Origin: an uncultured Prevotella sp.
Lineage (GTDB): Bacteria; Bacteroidota; Bacteroidia; Bacteroidales; Bacteroidaceae
Length of the DNA stretch: 32,654 nucleotides
Assembly (NCBI GenBank): GCA_946186945.1
Contig: CAMHPC010000015.1
Coordinates: 1 to 32,654, forward strand
Reading direction: 5' to 3'
Of this stretch, positions 8,565 to 18,207 are shown piece by piece. Position 1 is the stretch's first letter, and each line of letters starts with the position of its first letter. The notes beneath the pieces were generated by a model that had not been told where the DNA came from, did not search any database, and saw only the letters and a list, made by a program, of their open reading frames with translations. Both the position numbers and the translations under genes were made by a program.

Positions 8565-10847
8565 CTACTGTGGGTCGACATCGAAATAAATCTGCACGGC
8601 ACTGAAGCGTTTTGCCGCGAGCACCTGTGAGCGTATAGAGTGCAAGCACCCGCGCACATCGTTGAGCGACAGTGAGGGTTCTATCTTGAGCATCAGTTTG
8701 CGTATGTGCTGCGTCTTCACCTTTGCCACCGGTGGACGGTCGGGACCCAACACGCGTGAACCCAGTTGCTGTTTCAGCATATTGCCCATCATGATTGCTG
8801 CACTCTGCACCACGTCATTGTCGCGATGTTTCAGATACACGTACATCAGCCGAGTGAAGGGTGGATAGCGGAAGGTGGAGCGTTCTTCGCACAACTGGTG
8901 GTACAGCGAACGCCAGTCGAGGTTGACCACCTGCCGTATGAGTGGCAGTTCGGGGTTTCTGGTCTGTAGTATCACCTCCCCCTGTTCGCCCTGTCTACCT
9001 GCCCGTCCGCTCACCTGCGCCATCATCATATACGCATGTTCGTATGCTCGGAAGTCGGGGATGTTGATCAGGTTGTCTGCCTGTAGTATTCCCACCACAC
9101 TCACGTTTTTAAAGTCCAGTCCCTTGGTCACCATCTGGGTGCCGATGAGCAAGTTGGTGCGTCCTGCCGAGAAGTCGTCTATTATGCGTTCGTATGCCGT
9201 GCGTGTATGTGTGGTGTCCAGATCCATGCGCGCCAACCGTGCCTCGGGGAAGAGTGCCGCTATCTGCTGTTCTATCTTTTCCGTGCCAAAGCCCACTGCC
9301 TTCAGTTCACGCTCCTCACAAGCGGGACACTTATCGGGCAGGTGATATGTGTATCCGCAGTAATGGCAAGTGAGTATGTTCATGCCCCTGTGGTAAGTGA
9401 GCGACACATCACAGTTCTTGCATTTGGGCACCCATCCGCAGGTCTTGCACTCTATCATGGGTGCAAAACCGCGCCTATTTTGAAAGAGTATGACCTGTCG
9501 GTTGGCTGCCAGTGCCTTTCTTATACTACTGAGCAACGTGGGCGAGAAGGGACCGTTCATCATCTTACGCTTCCGCAGGTCGCGTATATCCACTACCGTG
9601 ACCTTGGGCAGTGCTATATCACCGTAGCGGGTGGTGAGCGGCACATATCCGTACTTGCCATGCTGCGCATTGTACAGACTCTCCATTGATGGTGTGGCAG
9701 AGCCCAGTACCGTCTTGGCACCGCTCATACGTGCCAGCATGAGAGCCACCGAACGGGCATGGTAGCGGGGTGCGGGGTCCTGCTGTTTGAACGAACTCTC
9801 GTGTTCTTCGTCGACGATGACCAAGCCCAACCTCTGGAAAGGCAGGAAGGCGGCACTGCGTGCGCCGAGTATGATATCGTATGGTGCGGAGGATAGTTGT
9901 TTGTTCCATATCTCCACACGTTCGGCATCATTGTATTTGGAATGGTATATACCTATCCTGCTGCCGAAGACTGCCTGCAGACGTTGGCGCATCTGCACGG
10001 TAAGGGCTATCTCGGGCAAGAGGTAAAGCACCTGCTGATGTGCATCGAGTGCTTTCTGCATGAGGTGCACGTAGATTTCTGTCTTTCCGCTCGACGTCAC
10101 TCCATGTAGTAGCACCACATCGTGCTGCAGGTGTTGGAACACTATTTGGTTGTAGGCATCCTGCTGTGGCTGCGAGAGAGGTTTTATCTCTTCCGGATGC
10201 GGCACGTCGCCATCGTTGATGCGTTTCACCTCGCGCTCGTAGGGAACTACCAATCCACGGTCTACGAGGGCTCTGACATGAGTGGCAGACACGTGGCTCT
10301 GGTTGACCAGCACCTCACGCGACACATCCACGGGCGTGGTCTGCGGGGTGGTGCCGTCGAGTGTGTCCCAATGGCTGAGGTGGAGGAAGGCTATGAATGC
10401 CCGGTGCTGTGCATACGCCCGATGCATACTGTCGAGTACACGGTGCAGTGCCAGTTCCTCTCTGTACTCTGCCGCCAGAGTGAGATAGGTCTCAGTGCGC
10501 GGTCGGTAACCGTCTTCGTTTTTCAGTCCCACGGGCAGGGCGGCATTATACACATCGCCAATTGGAGCCATATAGTACTGTGCTATCCAGCACCACAACT
10601 GCCACTGCATGGGGAGGACGACAGGTCTGTCGTCCATCACTGCGAGAATATCTTTCGCCTTGAATTCGGGGGCATCATCATGCACTTTCACCACCAGGGC
10701 CAGATAAGTCTTGCTGTTACCGAAGGGCACACTCACCCTCATGCCCTCGGTCAATGAACCAAGGAGTGCATCGGGTACCCTATATGTGAAAGTGGTATCG
10801 AGGGGTAGAGGCAACACCACGTCAACATAGTGATGAGCCATTGACAT
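8565..10847 (-). CDS. priA: Primosomal protein N' / replication restart helicase PriA
   Basis: LHGVTSSGKTEIYVHLMQKAL, VDEEHESSFKQQDPAPRYHARSVA, zinc-binding CKTCGWVPKCKNCDVSLTYHRGMNILTCHYCG, GTEKIEQQIAALFP. ATG overlaps upstream stop (TAATG). Confidence 0.97.
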   Translation of the reverse strand: MSMAHHYVDVVLPLPLDTTFTYRVPDALLGSLTEGMRVSVPFGNSKTYLALVVKVHDDAPEFKAKDILAVMDDRPVVLPMQWQLWCWIAQYYMAPIGDVYNAALPVGLKNEDGYRPRTETYLTLAAEYREELALHRVLDSMHRAYAQHRAFIAFLHLSHWDTLDGTTPQTTPVDVSREVLVNQSHVSATHVRALVDRGLVVPYEREVKRINDGDVPHPEEIKPLSQPQQDAYNQIVFQHLQHDVVLLHGVTSSGKTEIYVHLMQKALDAHQQVLYLLPEIALTVQMRQRLQAVFGSRIGIYHSKYNDAERVEIWNKQLSSAPYDIILGARSAAFLPFQRLGLVIVDEEHESSFKQQDPAPRYHARSVALMLARMSGAKTVLGSATPSMESLYNAQHGKYGYVPLTTRYGDIALPKVTVVDIRDLRKRKMMNGPFSPTLLSSIRKALAANRQVILFQNRRGFAPMIECKTCGWVPKCKNCDVSLTYHRGMNILTCHYCGYTYHLPDKCPACEERELKAVGFGTEKIEQQIAALFPEARLARMDLDTTHTRTAYERIIDDFSAGRTNLLIGTQMVTKGLDFKNVSVVGILQADNLINIPDFRAYEHAYMMMAQVSGRAGRQGEQGEVILQTRNPELPLIRQVVNLDWRSLYHQLCEERSTFRYPPFTRLMYVYLKHRDNDVVQSAAIMMGNMLKQQLGSRVLGPDRPPVAKVKTQHIRKLMLKIEPSLSLNDVRGCLHSIRSQVLAAKRFSAVQIYFDVDPQ

Positions 10848-11440
10848 TAGAGATAAACCGTCAGACCGGCATGCCAGGCATTAGCGCGGACATCAGCATT
10901 ACTGTAATCGCCCGCGTATCTGCTCGAGGACAACCTTCCCGTCTTGCCCAGTGCCAGGTTGTAACCGAGACTGAAATCAACATTCCTGCCTAAAGAAAGT
11001 CCCGCGCCAAAATTGGCGCTGAAGGAACTGCTGCGCCAATCCCACTTATTATGTACGAAATCGGACGACAACCCATTATCGAATTTGAATGCCACCTGTG
11101 GACCGGCAAACAGGAATAAGTCTATGAGCCTGCCCAGTCCGAAGGAACAACGTAAGTTCAGCGGAAAGATGAAATGGCGTACGGTCTCCCCACGATCTTC
11201 CACCTCTACCCGGCGCTGGTCGTACAGTGCCGACAGATCTACAGACAGTGCTGTGCCACGAAACGGTATCCGCACGGTGGGACCGGCGAAGAAACCGATA
11301 CAGTGTTTCGACTCGAAGCCAGACGATTTAAAATACAATTCCGACAGATTGGCACCGCCCTTAATACCAAAACGTACCTGTGAGGTGGCAGTGCCCACGA
11401 TGATGCAAAGGAATGCTAACAGAATGAGAGTGCGTCGCAT
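10847..11440 (-). CDS. Outer-membrane beta-barrel (porin family / PorT-like) protein
   Basis: Signal peptide MRRTLILLAFLCIIVGTATSQ, then VRFGIKGGANLSEL and alternating beta-strand pattern ending in an aromatic/aliphatic strand. Confidence 0.75.
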   Translation of the reverse strand: MRRTLILLAFLCIIVGTATSQVRFGIKGGANLSELYFKSSGFESKHCIGFFAGPTVRIPFRGTALSVDLSALYDQRRVEVEDRGETVRHFIFPLNLRCSFGLGRLIDLFLFAGPQVAFKFDNGLSSDFVHNKWDWRSSSFSANFGAGLSLGRNVDFSLGYNLALGKTGRLSSSRYAGDYSNADVRANAWHAGLTVYL

Positions 11441-11464
11441 GGGATGATTGTCGTTAAGTGGATA

Positions 11465-12517
11465 TTAGTGTCGCTGTCTGCGTACTGTCACACGTGCCGA
11501 TGTAGAGACTGCTGAGGAATCCGAGGCATCGCGGTTTCTGCGACTCGTCTTCTCACTCTTCTCCCTGCGGCTCTTTTTCATCTTCTTGCCCTTCACCTCG
11601 CTGTTGGCTGCGGCGATACTGTCGAGAGAGTCTTTCTTTGCCGGATCGCCGAAGATATTCTTTTCGAAGTCCTTGAGTTCCTTCTCTATACGCTGTTGCT
11701 CAACCGCCATGGCAGAATCGGTGGGGCAGTATTGTGCCAATGTGCGCCCCAGCATATTGGTGGTTTTGTATATCTTACCCTTATACTTATTGGTAGTGAA
11801 ATAATCGTCCATGCTCATGGTGGCAGCGTTGTTGAGGTCGCTGGTCATGATGGTCTGTTTACTGAGATAGGGTGCCACATCATCGTACCTCACCCAGAAG
11901 AGGGGGTACTTGGCAGAACCCTCGCCGAAGTCATCCTCGCGCATGAGTATGGGACAGAGTGCGATGACCTTGCGGTGGAAGGTGGATGTAGCCTGGTCGT
12001 AGTATGCACTTTCCTTCAGGTAATAGCCTTTCACCTCCGATGATGGAATATCGCTATTGTCTATACGCACGCGTCCGTCCTTGCGTTCATAGTAGATATG
12101 GTAGTTGTTGAGGAAGTCGAGCGGTTTGATGCGTGCGCTGTCAGTGAACACCTCGTTGCCGTCGAGGCGGTACTCATACACATTGATACCACCACGGTTC
12201 GGTCCCATCAGCATGAGTTTGAAGAGGTAGGTAAAGAGGTTCATCTCTGTGCCCTGCGGTTCTACGGGATAATAGAGTCCGGCGTTTGCATCCTCTTCCA
12301 GGTTGAGTTCACGATAGATGTCGCGTCTCCACACCACATCCTCCGACATAGTGAGTGCAGTAGGGAACGAGATGCGTGCCCTGGTGGTCATATTATTGGC
12401 ATTCGACTGTGCCTGCGCCTGTTGCTGCTGTCGGGCTTTTGGCTGAGCCGACACCCACTGGGCGGCACAAGAGAGCAGACATATAACAAAGAATATTCTC
12501 TTCATATCTAAATACAC
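11465..12517 (-). CDS. gldN: T9SS protein GldN/PorN
   Basis: ALTMSEDVVWRRDIYRELNLEEDANAGLYYPVEPQGTEMNLFTYLFKLMLMG, in the expected position after gldM. Confidence 0.9.
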   Translation of the reverse strand: MYLDMKRIFFVICLLSCAAQWVSAQPKARQQQQAQAQSNANNMTTRARISFPTALTMSEDVVWRRDIYRELNLEEDANAGLYYPVEPQGTEMNLFTYLFKLMLMGPNRGGINVYEYRLDGNEVFTDSARIKPLDFLNNYHIYYERKDGRVRIDNSDIPSSEVKGYYLKESAYYDQATSTFHRKVIALCPILMREDDFGEGSAKYPLFWVRYDDVAPYLSKQTIMTSDLNNAATMSMDDYFTTNKYKGKIYKTTNMLGRTLAQYCPTDSAMAVEQQRIEKELKDFEKNIFGDPAKKDSLDSIAAANSEVKGKKMKKSRREKSEKTSRRNRDASDSSAVSTSARVTVRRQRH

Positions 12518-12519
12518 GT

Positions 12520-14076
12520 TTATTTCACTATTATTTCCATTGCGGAGGGCAGTTTACGAGTGAGTCCGTCGGGACCCACGGCATTGACATGGGTGATGTA
12601 GAAGCGCTTGTTGCGTGATAGTTTACGGAATGCGTCTTTCTGTCTGTCAGAGAAGGCGGCACCTGCCGAAGCCATAGGCACGGCGTTACCCATATTGTCG
12701 AAGAATACCGTTTCGAAACTGGTGACCTTGAATTCTATGTCGAGCAGTCCGTCGTCGATGGCAGCATGTATGCCACCCACGCCCATGAGACTGGCCTTTG
12801 CCAGACCGCCACCCTTGAAGCGGTCGTTGCCCAGGGCTATGTATGCTGTCGGGTCGGGCAGTTTGCGCACGTGGAAGATAAAGGTACCCATCTGCCTGCT
12901 CTTGCCCTGGTCGTTGGCTGTGACAGTAAAGGTGACATCCTGACCCACTGCCGAGGGCGTGGCGATATAGTGTCCGTCGCCTTTGGATGTGAGCGAGCCG
13001 CCACTCATGGATAGCGACACACTGTTCTGGGGCAGTCCTGCCACGGTGACGCTTACCGGATTGGGGTATCCTGCATACAGCACATTCATCAGGTCGGCTG
13101 CCACGGTGGCTCCCGATGGGGGCTGAATGACACGGTATTTCTGCAGGAAGTCGCGACGTATCATATCGCCATCTGCATTGCGCATGAGTATATAGCCACC
13201 AAACTGATGTTCACCCACTCCACCAGCGGTGATGGTATAGGCACCGCCCTTGCTGTTTACTCGTGTGCCGTTGACATATATCTCGGGCTGTGCTGTAGTG
13301 TCCACGGCTGCCATGACTATGTGTGTGCTCATCTGCTCGCCGGGGTAGAGTGTAGTCTTGTCGGGTATGACGAAGGCATCCAACTTGTTCACACGTATAT
13401 CTTTCAATCCGATATTTGCTATGAGTGAGTGGAGCACCTCGCCCTCTGCATAGCGCACGTCGCTCTGCAGTTTGGACAGCAGTGTGATGGCTGCCGCCAC
13501 GGGCATGGCATCAAACATATATTCCTGCCAGTTTTTGCCCAATGTATTCTCATTCTTAGGCACCTCGGTGGAGAGGTTGCTGGCTATTATCTCTTTCTGA
13601 TGAGGGTCGGGTATGAGGTCGAGTATGCGCTTGCGGTAGTTCACCACCTGGTCGAAGAGTTGCTGACCCTTACCGCTGCCAGGTGCAAGCATCACCTGTG
13701 CAGCAGCCTCCAAGTCTTCCTTGTTCTTGATATTCTTCAGGTCGGCATCATCGCCGTCTGCCTCTCTCACGATAGCCCATTTCAGTTCTTGCGCGAAGTT
13801 GTACAGCGAATCGCTCATATTCTTCACCTCGCGTGCTCTTTCATACCACTCGCGCACCTTGGTGGGATTTTCTTTCATCTGCTGCTCGAAGTCGGCAAAC
13901 ATTGCCTGATTCTCTTTGGTAGAGTTGGCTGTAGTGCGGCTGAGACTCTCCTCCACCACCGAGAAGCCATTAAGCACCTCAGTAGAGATGTTGAGTGCCA
14001 GCATAGCCATCAGAACCACATACATCAGGTTGATCATCTTCTGGCGTGGCGAGATCGGTCTTTTCTTTATTGCCAT
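12520..14076 (-). CDS. gldM: T9SS protein GldM/PorM
   Basis: ISPRQKMINLMYVVLMAMLALNISTEVLNGFSVVEESL N-terminus and the long periplasmic domain. Confidence 0.95.
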   Translation of the reverse strand: MAIKKRPISPRQKMINLMYVVLMAMLALNISTEVLNGFSVVEESLSRTTANSTKENQAMFADFEQQMKENPTKVREWYERAREVKNMSDSLYNFAQELKWAIVREADGDDADLKNIKNKEDLEAAAQVMLAPGSGKGQQLFDQVVNYRKRILDLIPDPHQKEIIASNLSTEVPKNENTLGKNWQEYMFDAMPVAAAITLLSKLQSDVRYAEGEVLHSLIANIGLKDIRVNKLDAFVIPDKTTLYPGEQMSTHIVMAAVDTTAQPEIYVNGTRVNSKGGAYTITAGGVGEHQFGGYILMRNADGDMIRRDFLQKYRVIQPPSGATVAADLMNVLYAGYPNPVSVTVAGLPQNSVSLSMSGGSLTSKGDGHYIATPSAVGQDVTFTVTANDQGKSRQMGTFIFHVRKLPDPTAYIALGNDRFKGGGLAKASLMGVGGIHAAIDDGLLDIEFKVTSFETVFFDNMGNAVPMASAGAAFSDRQKDAFRKLSRNKRFYITHVNAVGPDGLTRKLPSAMEIIVK

Positions 14077-14088
14077 CTCTGAGCGGGA

Positions 14089-14949
14089 TTAGAGGATCGG
14101 TTCGGGTGTTTGCGGGGCGGCGGCGGTGCGCATATTGACGGTCATGGCCTGTATCATGCGTGCATAAATGGCATTGAGTTGCTCTATCTGCTGAGCCATG
14201 CGGCGCGACTGCTCATTAATCTGGTCGATGGTGCCTATCTGCTGACTGGCGCTCTTGAGTTGCATTTCATACACCTTGCAGATACCTGTGAGGGTACGGT
14301 TGAGGTTTTCCATCTCTTCGCTGTCGCGTGTGAGGCGTGCACTCTGTTCGCTCACCTTGCCCAGGAGTTCGGTGAGTTTGTTGAGTTCTTCCACGTAGTT
14401 GCTTGTGGCCTCTGCCATCTCAGGCGACACCTGTTGCTGCTGACCTATCCATGCAGCCGACTGTGCGGGCACCACCTGTGCGGCACCCTCGGGTACTGCG
14501 ACAGCACCCTGTACACCAGCAGGAGAGGCAACTGCGGCTGCCACTCCCTCGGGCATATCGCTTGTGGAGCCACCCATGCCACCTATAATGATAGTGCCAC
14601 CACCCTGTATGCCTGTAGCCGTCTGACTCTGGTCAGTCTCTGCCACATTCTGTGCGGAGTCTTCCTCCTCGTCCTCGTCATCTCTCACGTGTGTAGGCAG
14701 TTCCTTGCCTATGGCAGTCTTGTCAAAGGGACGGTCGAAGGCTGAGAGGAAGAACACCACCACCTCGGTACCCATACCAAGAAACAGCATGAAGTTGGCA
14801 CCTGGCAGGTGAGTAAGTTTGAAGAGAGTACCCAGAATCACCACCGAAGCACCCCAACTGTAAGCATAGTTCAGGAAGGTCTGTCCTGGTACGCTGTCCA
14901 TCCACTTCTGCAGACGGTACACGATATTGAATTTGCTGTACTGTGTCAT
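14089..14949 (-). CDS. gldL: T9SS inner-membrane motor protein GldL/PorL (start corrected from ORF start 15219)
   Basis: MTQYSKFNIVYRLQKWMDSVPGQTFLNYAYSWGASVVILGTLFKLTHLPGANFMLFLGMGTEVVVFFLSAFDRP. The ATG at 14949 overlaps the gldK stop; the longer ORF overlaps gldK out of frame. Confidence 0.93.
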   Translation of the reverse strand: MTQYSKFNIVYRLQKWMDSVPGQTFLNYAYSWGASVVILGTLFKLTHLPGANFMLFLGMGTEVVVFFLSAFDRPFDKTAIGKELPTHVRDDEDEEEDSAQNVAETDQSQTATGIQGGGTIIIGGMGGSTSDMPEGVAAAVASPAGVQGAVAVPEGAAQVVPAQSAAWIGQQQQVSPEMAEATSNYVEELNKLTELLGKVSEQSARLTRDSEEMENLNRTLTGICKVYEMQLKSASQQIGTIDQINEQSRRMAQQIEQLNAIYARMIQAMTVNMRTAAAPQTPEPIL

Positions 14950-16406
14950 TTTTTCTTCTTGCTTGCTTTTTGTTTGGTACTTGAACTGCTTGCCAGACTG
15001 CGCACACAGCGGAAGCCGATGTAACTGCGTGGCTGGTTTTGATATTCCCAGGTGCGCCATGCAGAGCGGATGTATGACTCGGGGTCTTTCCACGAACCAC
15101 CCCTGACGCTTTTCTTCTTCAGTTTGTATGGGTCTTCCTTGGCTGCCTTGTACTCCAGTTGCGGGTTCAGGTCGTTCATGGCATCCACACCTGCCTCGGT
15201 GTATATGGTACTGGTCCATTCAGCCACGTTGCCTGCCATGTCGAACAGTCCGTTGCTGTTGGCACCATATATGCCCACCTTTGCGGTGATGAGGTTGCCG
15301 TCTTTGGTGTAATTACCCTTGTCGGGTTTGAAGTTGGCATAGAAGCATCCCTCTCCGTTTTTCACGCTTTCGTTCTCCCATGGAAACTCGTTGCCGTCCT
15401 TGCCACGTGCGGCATATTCCCATTCAGCCTCTGTGGGCAGGCGGTAGCGCTGTATGTATCGTGCCTCGGCACCCAGTCCCTTGAGCAGGTAGTCGGTGCG
15501 CCATGCGCAGAATGCCTCTGCCTGTTCCCATGTCACTCCCACCACGGGGTAGTTGTTGTATGTGGGGTTACTGAAATAGTTGCGCAGATACATCTCGTTG
15601 TCAGAGTTGCGGAAGTCGTTCACCCAGCATGTGGTATCCGGATAGACATTGACTATGTACGTATTAAGGAAGTCCCACGGTCCGGTGAGTTGGCGGTTGA
15701 TGGTTTCTCTCACTATCCTGCCTTCATCATCGATATAGGCGGTATCCTTGGATATCATCACCACTTCGTTGGGATCGACAGCCACATCGGTATTGAGGTT
15801 GCGCTCATTCGGGTCCAGGCGGTTGCGGCGCAGGGCAGCGGTGGTATAGTCATACACCTCGTACCTGTAGTTGAGTTGTTTTGCATCGAGCAGTTTCTCT
15901 CCTGTCACAGGATTGGTGACATATAGGCTCTCGATAGCCCTGAGTTCATCCTCATTGGGTTTGCGGGGCAGGTTCTTCTTCCAGTTGAGATGTGGTTTCA
16001 CTGGGTCGCCGTTTTTGTCCTCCGTGATTTTATATGTCTCATCGCCACCGTATGCAGGGTCGGCGAGTCGTTCACGGAGGATAGAGTCGCGCACCCAGTA
16101 TACGAACTGCTTGTACTTGGAATTGGTCACTTCCGTCTCGTCCATCCAGAACCCGTCCACGGATATGTCTTTCACAGGGGTCTCTTTTCCCCAGAGTGAG
16201 TCTTGGTGTTCGATACCCATGCGCAGATAGCCTCTCTTGATGAGTGTCATGCCATAAGGAGCCGGTTCGCTGAAGCCTTTGCCAGAGCCCACTCCCACCA
16301 CTTCGCCACCTCTGCCGGAGGTGGATGCCGAGCGACTGCCCATGCAGGCGGTGAGCATAGTCACTGCCACGAGGGAGAGGGTCATGATCGTTGTTCTTAT
16401 CTTCAT
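14946..16406 (-). CDS. gldK: T9SS lipoprotein GldK/PorK (SUMF/FGE fold)
   Basis: Lipobox LTAC, DGFWMDETEVTNSKYKQFVYWVRDSI, YRLPTEAEWEYAARG, GLFDMAGNVAEWTSTIY, VRGGSWKDPESYIRSAWR. Confidence 0.93.
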   Translation of the reverse strand: MKIRTTIMTLSLVAVTMLTACMGSRSASTSGRGGEVVGVGSGKGFSEPAPYGMTLIKRGYLRMGIEHQDSLWGKETPVKDISVDGFWMDETEVTNSKYKQFVYWVRDSILRERLADPAYGGDETYKITEDKNGDPVKPHLNWKKNLPRKPNEDELRAIESLYVTNPVTGEKLLDAKQLNYRYEVYDYTTAALRRNRLDPNERNLNTDVAVDPNEVVMISKDTAYIDDEGRIVRETINRQLTGPWDFLNTYIVNVYPDTTCWVNDFRNSDNEMYLRNYFSNPTYNNYPVVGVTWEQAEAFCAWRTDYLLKGLGAEARYIQRYRLPTEAEWEYAARGKDGNEFPWENESVKNGEGCFYANFKPDKGNYTKDGNLITAKVGIYGANSNGLFDMAGNVAEWTSTIYTEAGVDAMNDLNPQLEYKAAKEDPYKLKKKSVRGGSWKDPESYIRSAWRTWEYQNQPRSYIGFRCVRSLASSSSTKQKASKKKK

Positions 16407-16411
16407 ATTCT

Positions 16412-17401
16412 CTAAAGTATTCTCACACTTTTATGTTTGTTTTTTCCTTTCTTGGTCATATTGATGTCCATCTGGTATCCCACGAAGAGTTCATGGCTGC
16501 CATTGCCGATGCTGATGGCTGATGTGTACATCTCGTAACTGTATCCGATGTTGAAACCGTGGAAACTGCCTCCGATGAGCGCCGTGACGGAATTGGTGGG
16601 ACTATAAGCCACGCCGACGTACAAGCGGCGGTTCTCGTGCTTATACTGCAAGCGGGCCGTGATATCTCCACGATACCCCACCCCATCGGTGCGCACAAGC
16701 ACTGAGGGATGTATTGTAAGAAACGGATTTCTGAGTTTAATATTGTATCCTGCAGTGAAATAATATGTAGGATCGACCTGCATCTCACTGGTTTCACCCA
16801 GTTCCACGGTAGGTGCTGTGAGGTGCTGTGCCGACACTCCTACATACCATGGTCCGTGCAAATAATACAGTCCCACTCCCACATCAAGTGCCTGTCCGTT
16901 CACATCGGTTTTGCTTAGAGCGGGATCTTCGACATCTGGTTCCACGGGGTCGAGTTCGCTACCCTTGAAACGCTCTATGAGCAGTCCTGCATGTACACCG
17001 ATGCCCAAGGAGCCACCCAGGAAGTTCTTCTTCAGGGCATACTGTGCTGCCACTCGCTGATGTGTGAAGAGACCTATCTGGTCGTTCATGAGTTGAAGGC
17101 CCACGCCATGGTATGTATTGAGGGCATGGAAGGGCATGTCGCCTGCCACATACATGGTGTGTGGACTGTTTTCGAAGCCAGCGAAACTGAGTGCATAGGC
17201 GGCAGTGAGGTTGAGTTTCGACTCTTTGCCCACTGCGGCGGGGTTGAACGTAGGCTCCATCGCCCAGTAATGGCTGAACGATGGGTCGTACTGTGCCCGG
17301 GTGGTGAGTGCCACCACACTGAGCAGCGAGATGAGTATATATTTCCTTATAGACACGTGATAATAACGAGACGCAGCCGCATTTATTGTATCATCATGCA
17401 T
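16412..17401 (-). CDS. porP: PorP/SprF family type IX secretion membrane protein
   Basis: AQYDPSFSHYWAMEPTFNPAAVGKESKLNLTAAY motif; located immediately upstream of gldK. Confidence 0.92.
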   Translation of the reverse strand: MHDDTINAAASRYYHVSIRKYILISLLSVVALTTRAQYDPSFSHYWAMEPTFNPAAVGKESKLNLTAAYALSFAGFENSPHTMYVAGDMPFHALNTYHGVGLQLMNDQIGLFTHQRVAAQYALKKNFLGGSLGIGVHAGLLIERFKGSELDPVEPDVEDPALSKTDVNGQALDVGVGLYYLHGPWYVGVSAQHLTAPTVELGETSEMQVDPTYYFTAGYNIKLRNPFLTIHPSVLVRTDGVGYRGDITARLQYKHENRRLYVGVAYSPTNSVTALIGGSFHGFNIGYSYEMYTSAISIGNGSHELFVGYQMDINMTKKGKNKHKSVRIL

Positions 17402-17425
17402 CGTGGGATGGGAAAACGGGAGTCA

Positions 17426-18013
17426 TCAGTCACTGTAGAGCGAGAATTTGATTATGGCACCCTGCACGCCTTCAAAAGTACCTTCGTAGGAGTCGGAGGT
17501 GTTGACGGCCTCGCCAGAACTGTATTCCACGTTGTGGTGATATATGCCGTTGAAGGTGCCGATGTACTTGCTGCCGGCGTAGGCACGCAATATCAGTCTG
17601 CCGGTGTCGGGGTCATAACTGTCGGTCGAGAGACTCCGTTTGCCACTCTGCACGCCGTTGCTCACATAACTGTATGAGCCGAGCAAACCGTCTACGGTGA
17701 AGAAGTTTACCTGACCGTCACCTATGGTGCCTATCATGTATGTGCGGAGCGAGCCAGGATTGCTCTTTCTTGTCGTTGTTTCTGCCATTGGTGTTTTGTC
17801 TTCTGACACCGAGGTCTTAACGGTGCTTTCCTCTATCGCTTGACTCTGAGCAGGCTCGTTGACGACGGTCTTAGGTGTCACGTCGGTCACCTGTGTAGTG
17901 CCTTTCACTTCGGTTTTGCCCTGTGTAAGCAAGAATGCGCCACCACCGAGCAGAATGACTGTGAGCAGGGCGATGATGACATAAAGGGGAGTGTTGGAGT
18001 GCTTGTTTGCCAT
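17426..18013 (-). CDS. Hypothetical single-TM protein, first gene of the porP block
   Basis: MANKHSNTPLYVIIALLTVILLGGGAFLLTQ TM anchor, Thr/Ser-rich linker, C-terminal beta-type domain. ORF track starts at 18046, but the -7 box overlaps that start, so the ATG at 18013 is preferred. Confidence 0.75.
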   Translation of the reverse strand: MANKHSNTPLYVIIALLTVILLGGGAFLLTQGKTEVKGTTQVTDVTPKTVVNEPAQSQAIEESTVKTSVSEDKTPMAETTTRKSNPGSLRTYMIGTIGDGQVNFFTVDGLLGSYSYVSNGVQSGKRSLSTDSYDPDTGRLILRAYAGSKYIGTFNGIYHHNVEYSSGEAVNTSDSYEGTFEGVQGAIIKFSLYSD

Positions 18014-18043
18014 AGAAAATTGGTTGAAGTATATCTTTTGCTG

Positions 18044-18051
18044 CAAAAATA
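18044..18051 (-). promoter_or_regulatory. Bacteroidota -7 box (TAttTTTG) for the porP operon
   Basis: CAAAAATA on + strand, about 30 nt upstream of the ATG at 18013. Confidence 0.5.
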
Positions 18052-18111
18052 AGAAAAAAAAGACTTATATCGACACAATAATCTGAGAAATAAGAAGTTT
18101 TTTCGTATTTA

Positions 18112-18145
18112 TTTTGTTAAGAGTTGGCATTTTTTTATACTTTTG
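18112..18145 (+). promoter_or_regulatory. Bacteroidota promoter (TTTTG - N21 - TActTTTG)
   Basis: TTTTG at 18112-18116 and TACTTTTG at 18138-18145, upstream of the ATG at 18208. Confidence 0.6.
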
Positions 18146-18207
18146 CAGCGGAATGGGGACTATAGCCTCATTACTCTTAATTATTAACCTAAAATAAAAA
18201 CGTTTTT

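Noticed and set aside
13429-14745. + strand ORFs of 217 and 211 aa opposite gldM and gldL
   Set aside because: Antisense shadows of strongly supported T9SS genes.
14950-15219. N-terminal 90-aa extension of the GldL ORF
   Set aside because: Overlaps gldK out of frame; the canonical GldL start is MTQYSKFNIVYRLQKWMDS at 14949.
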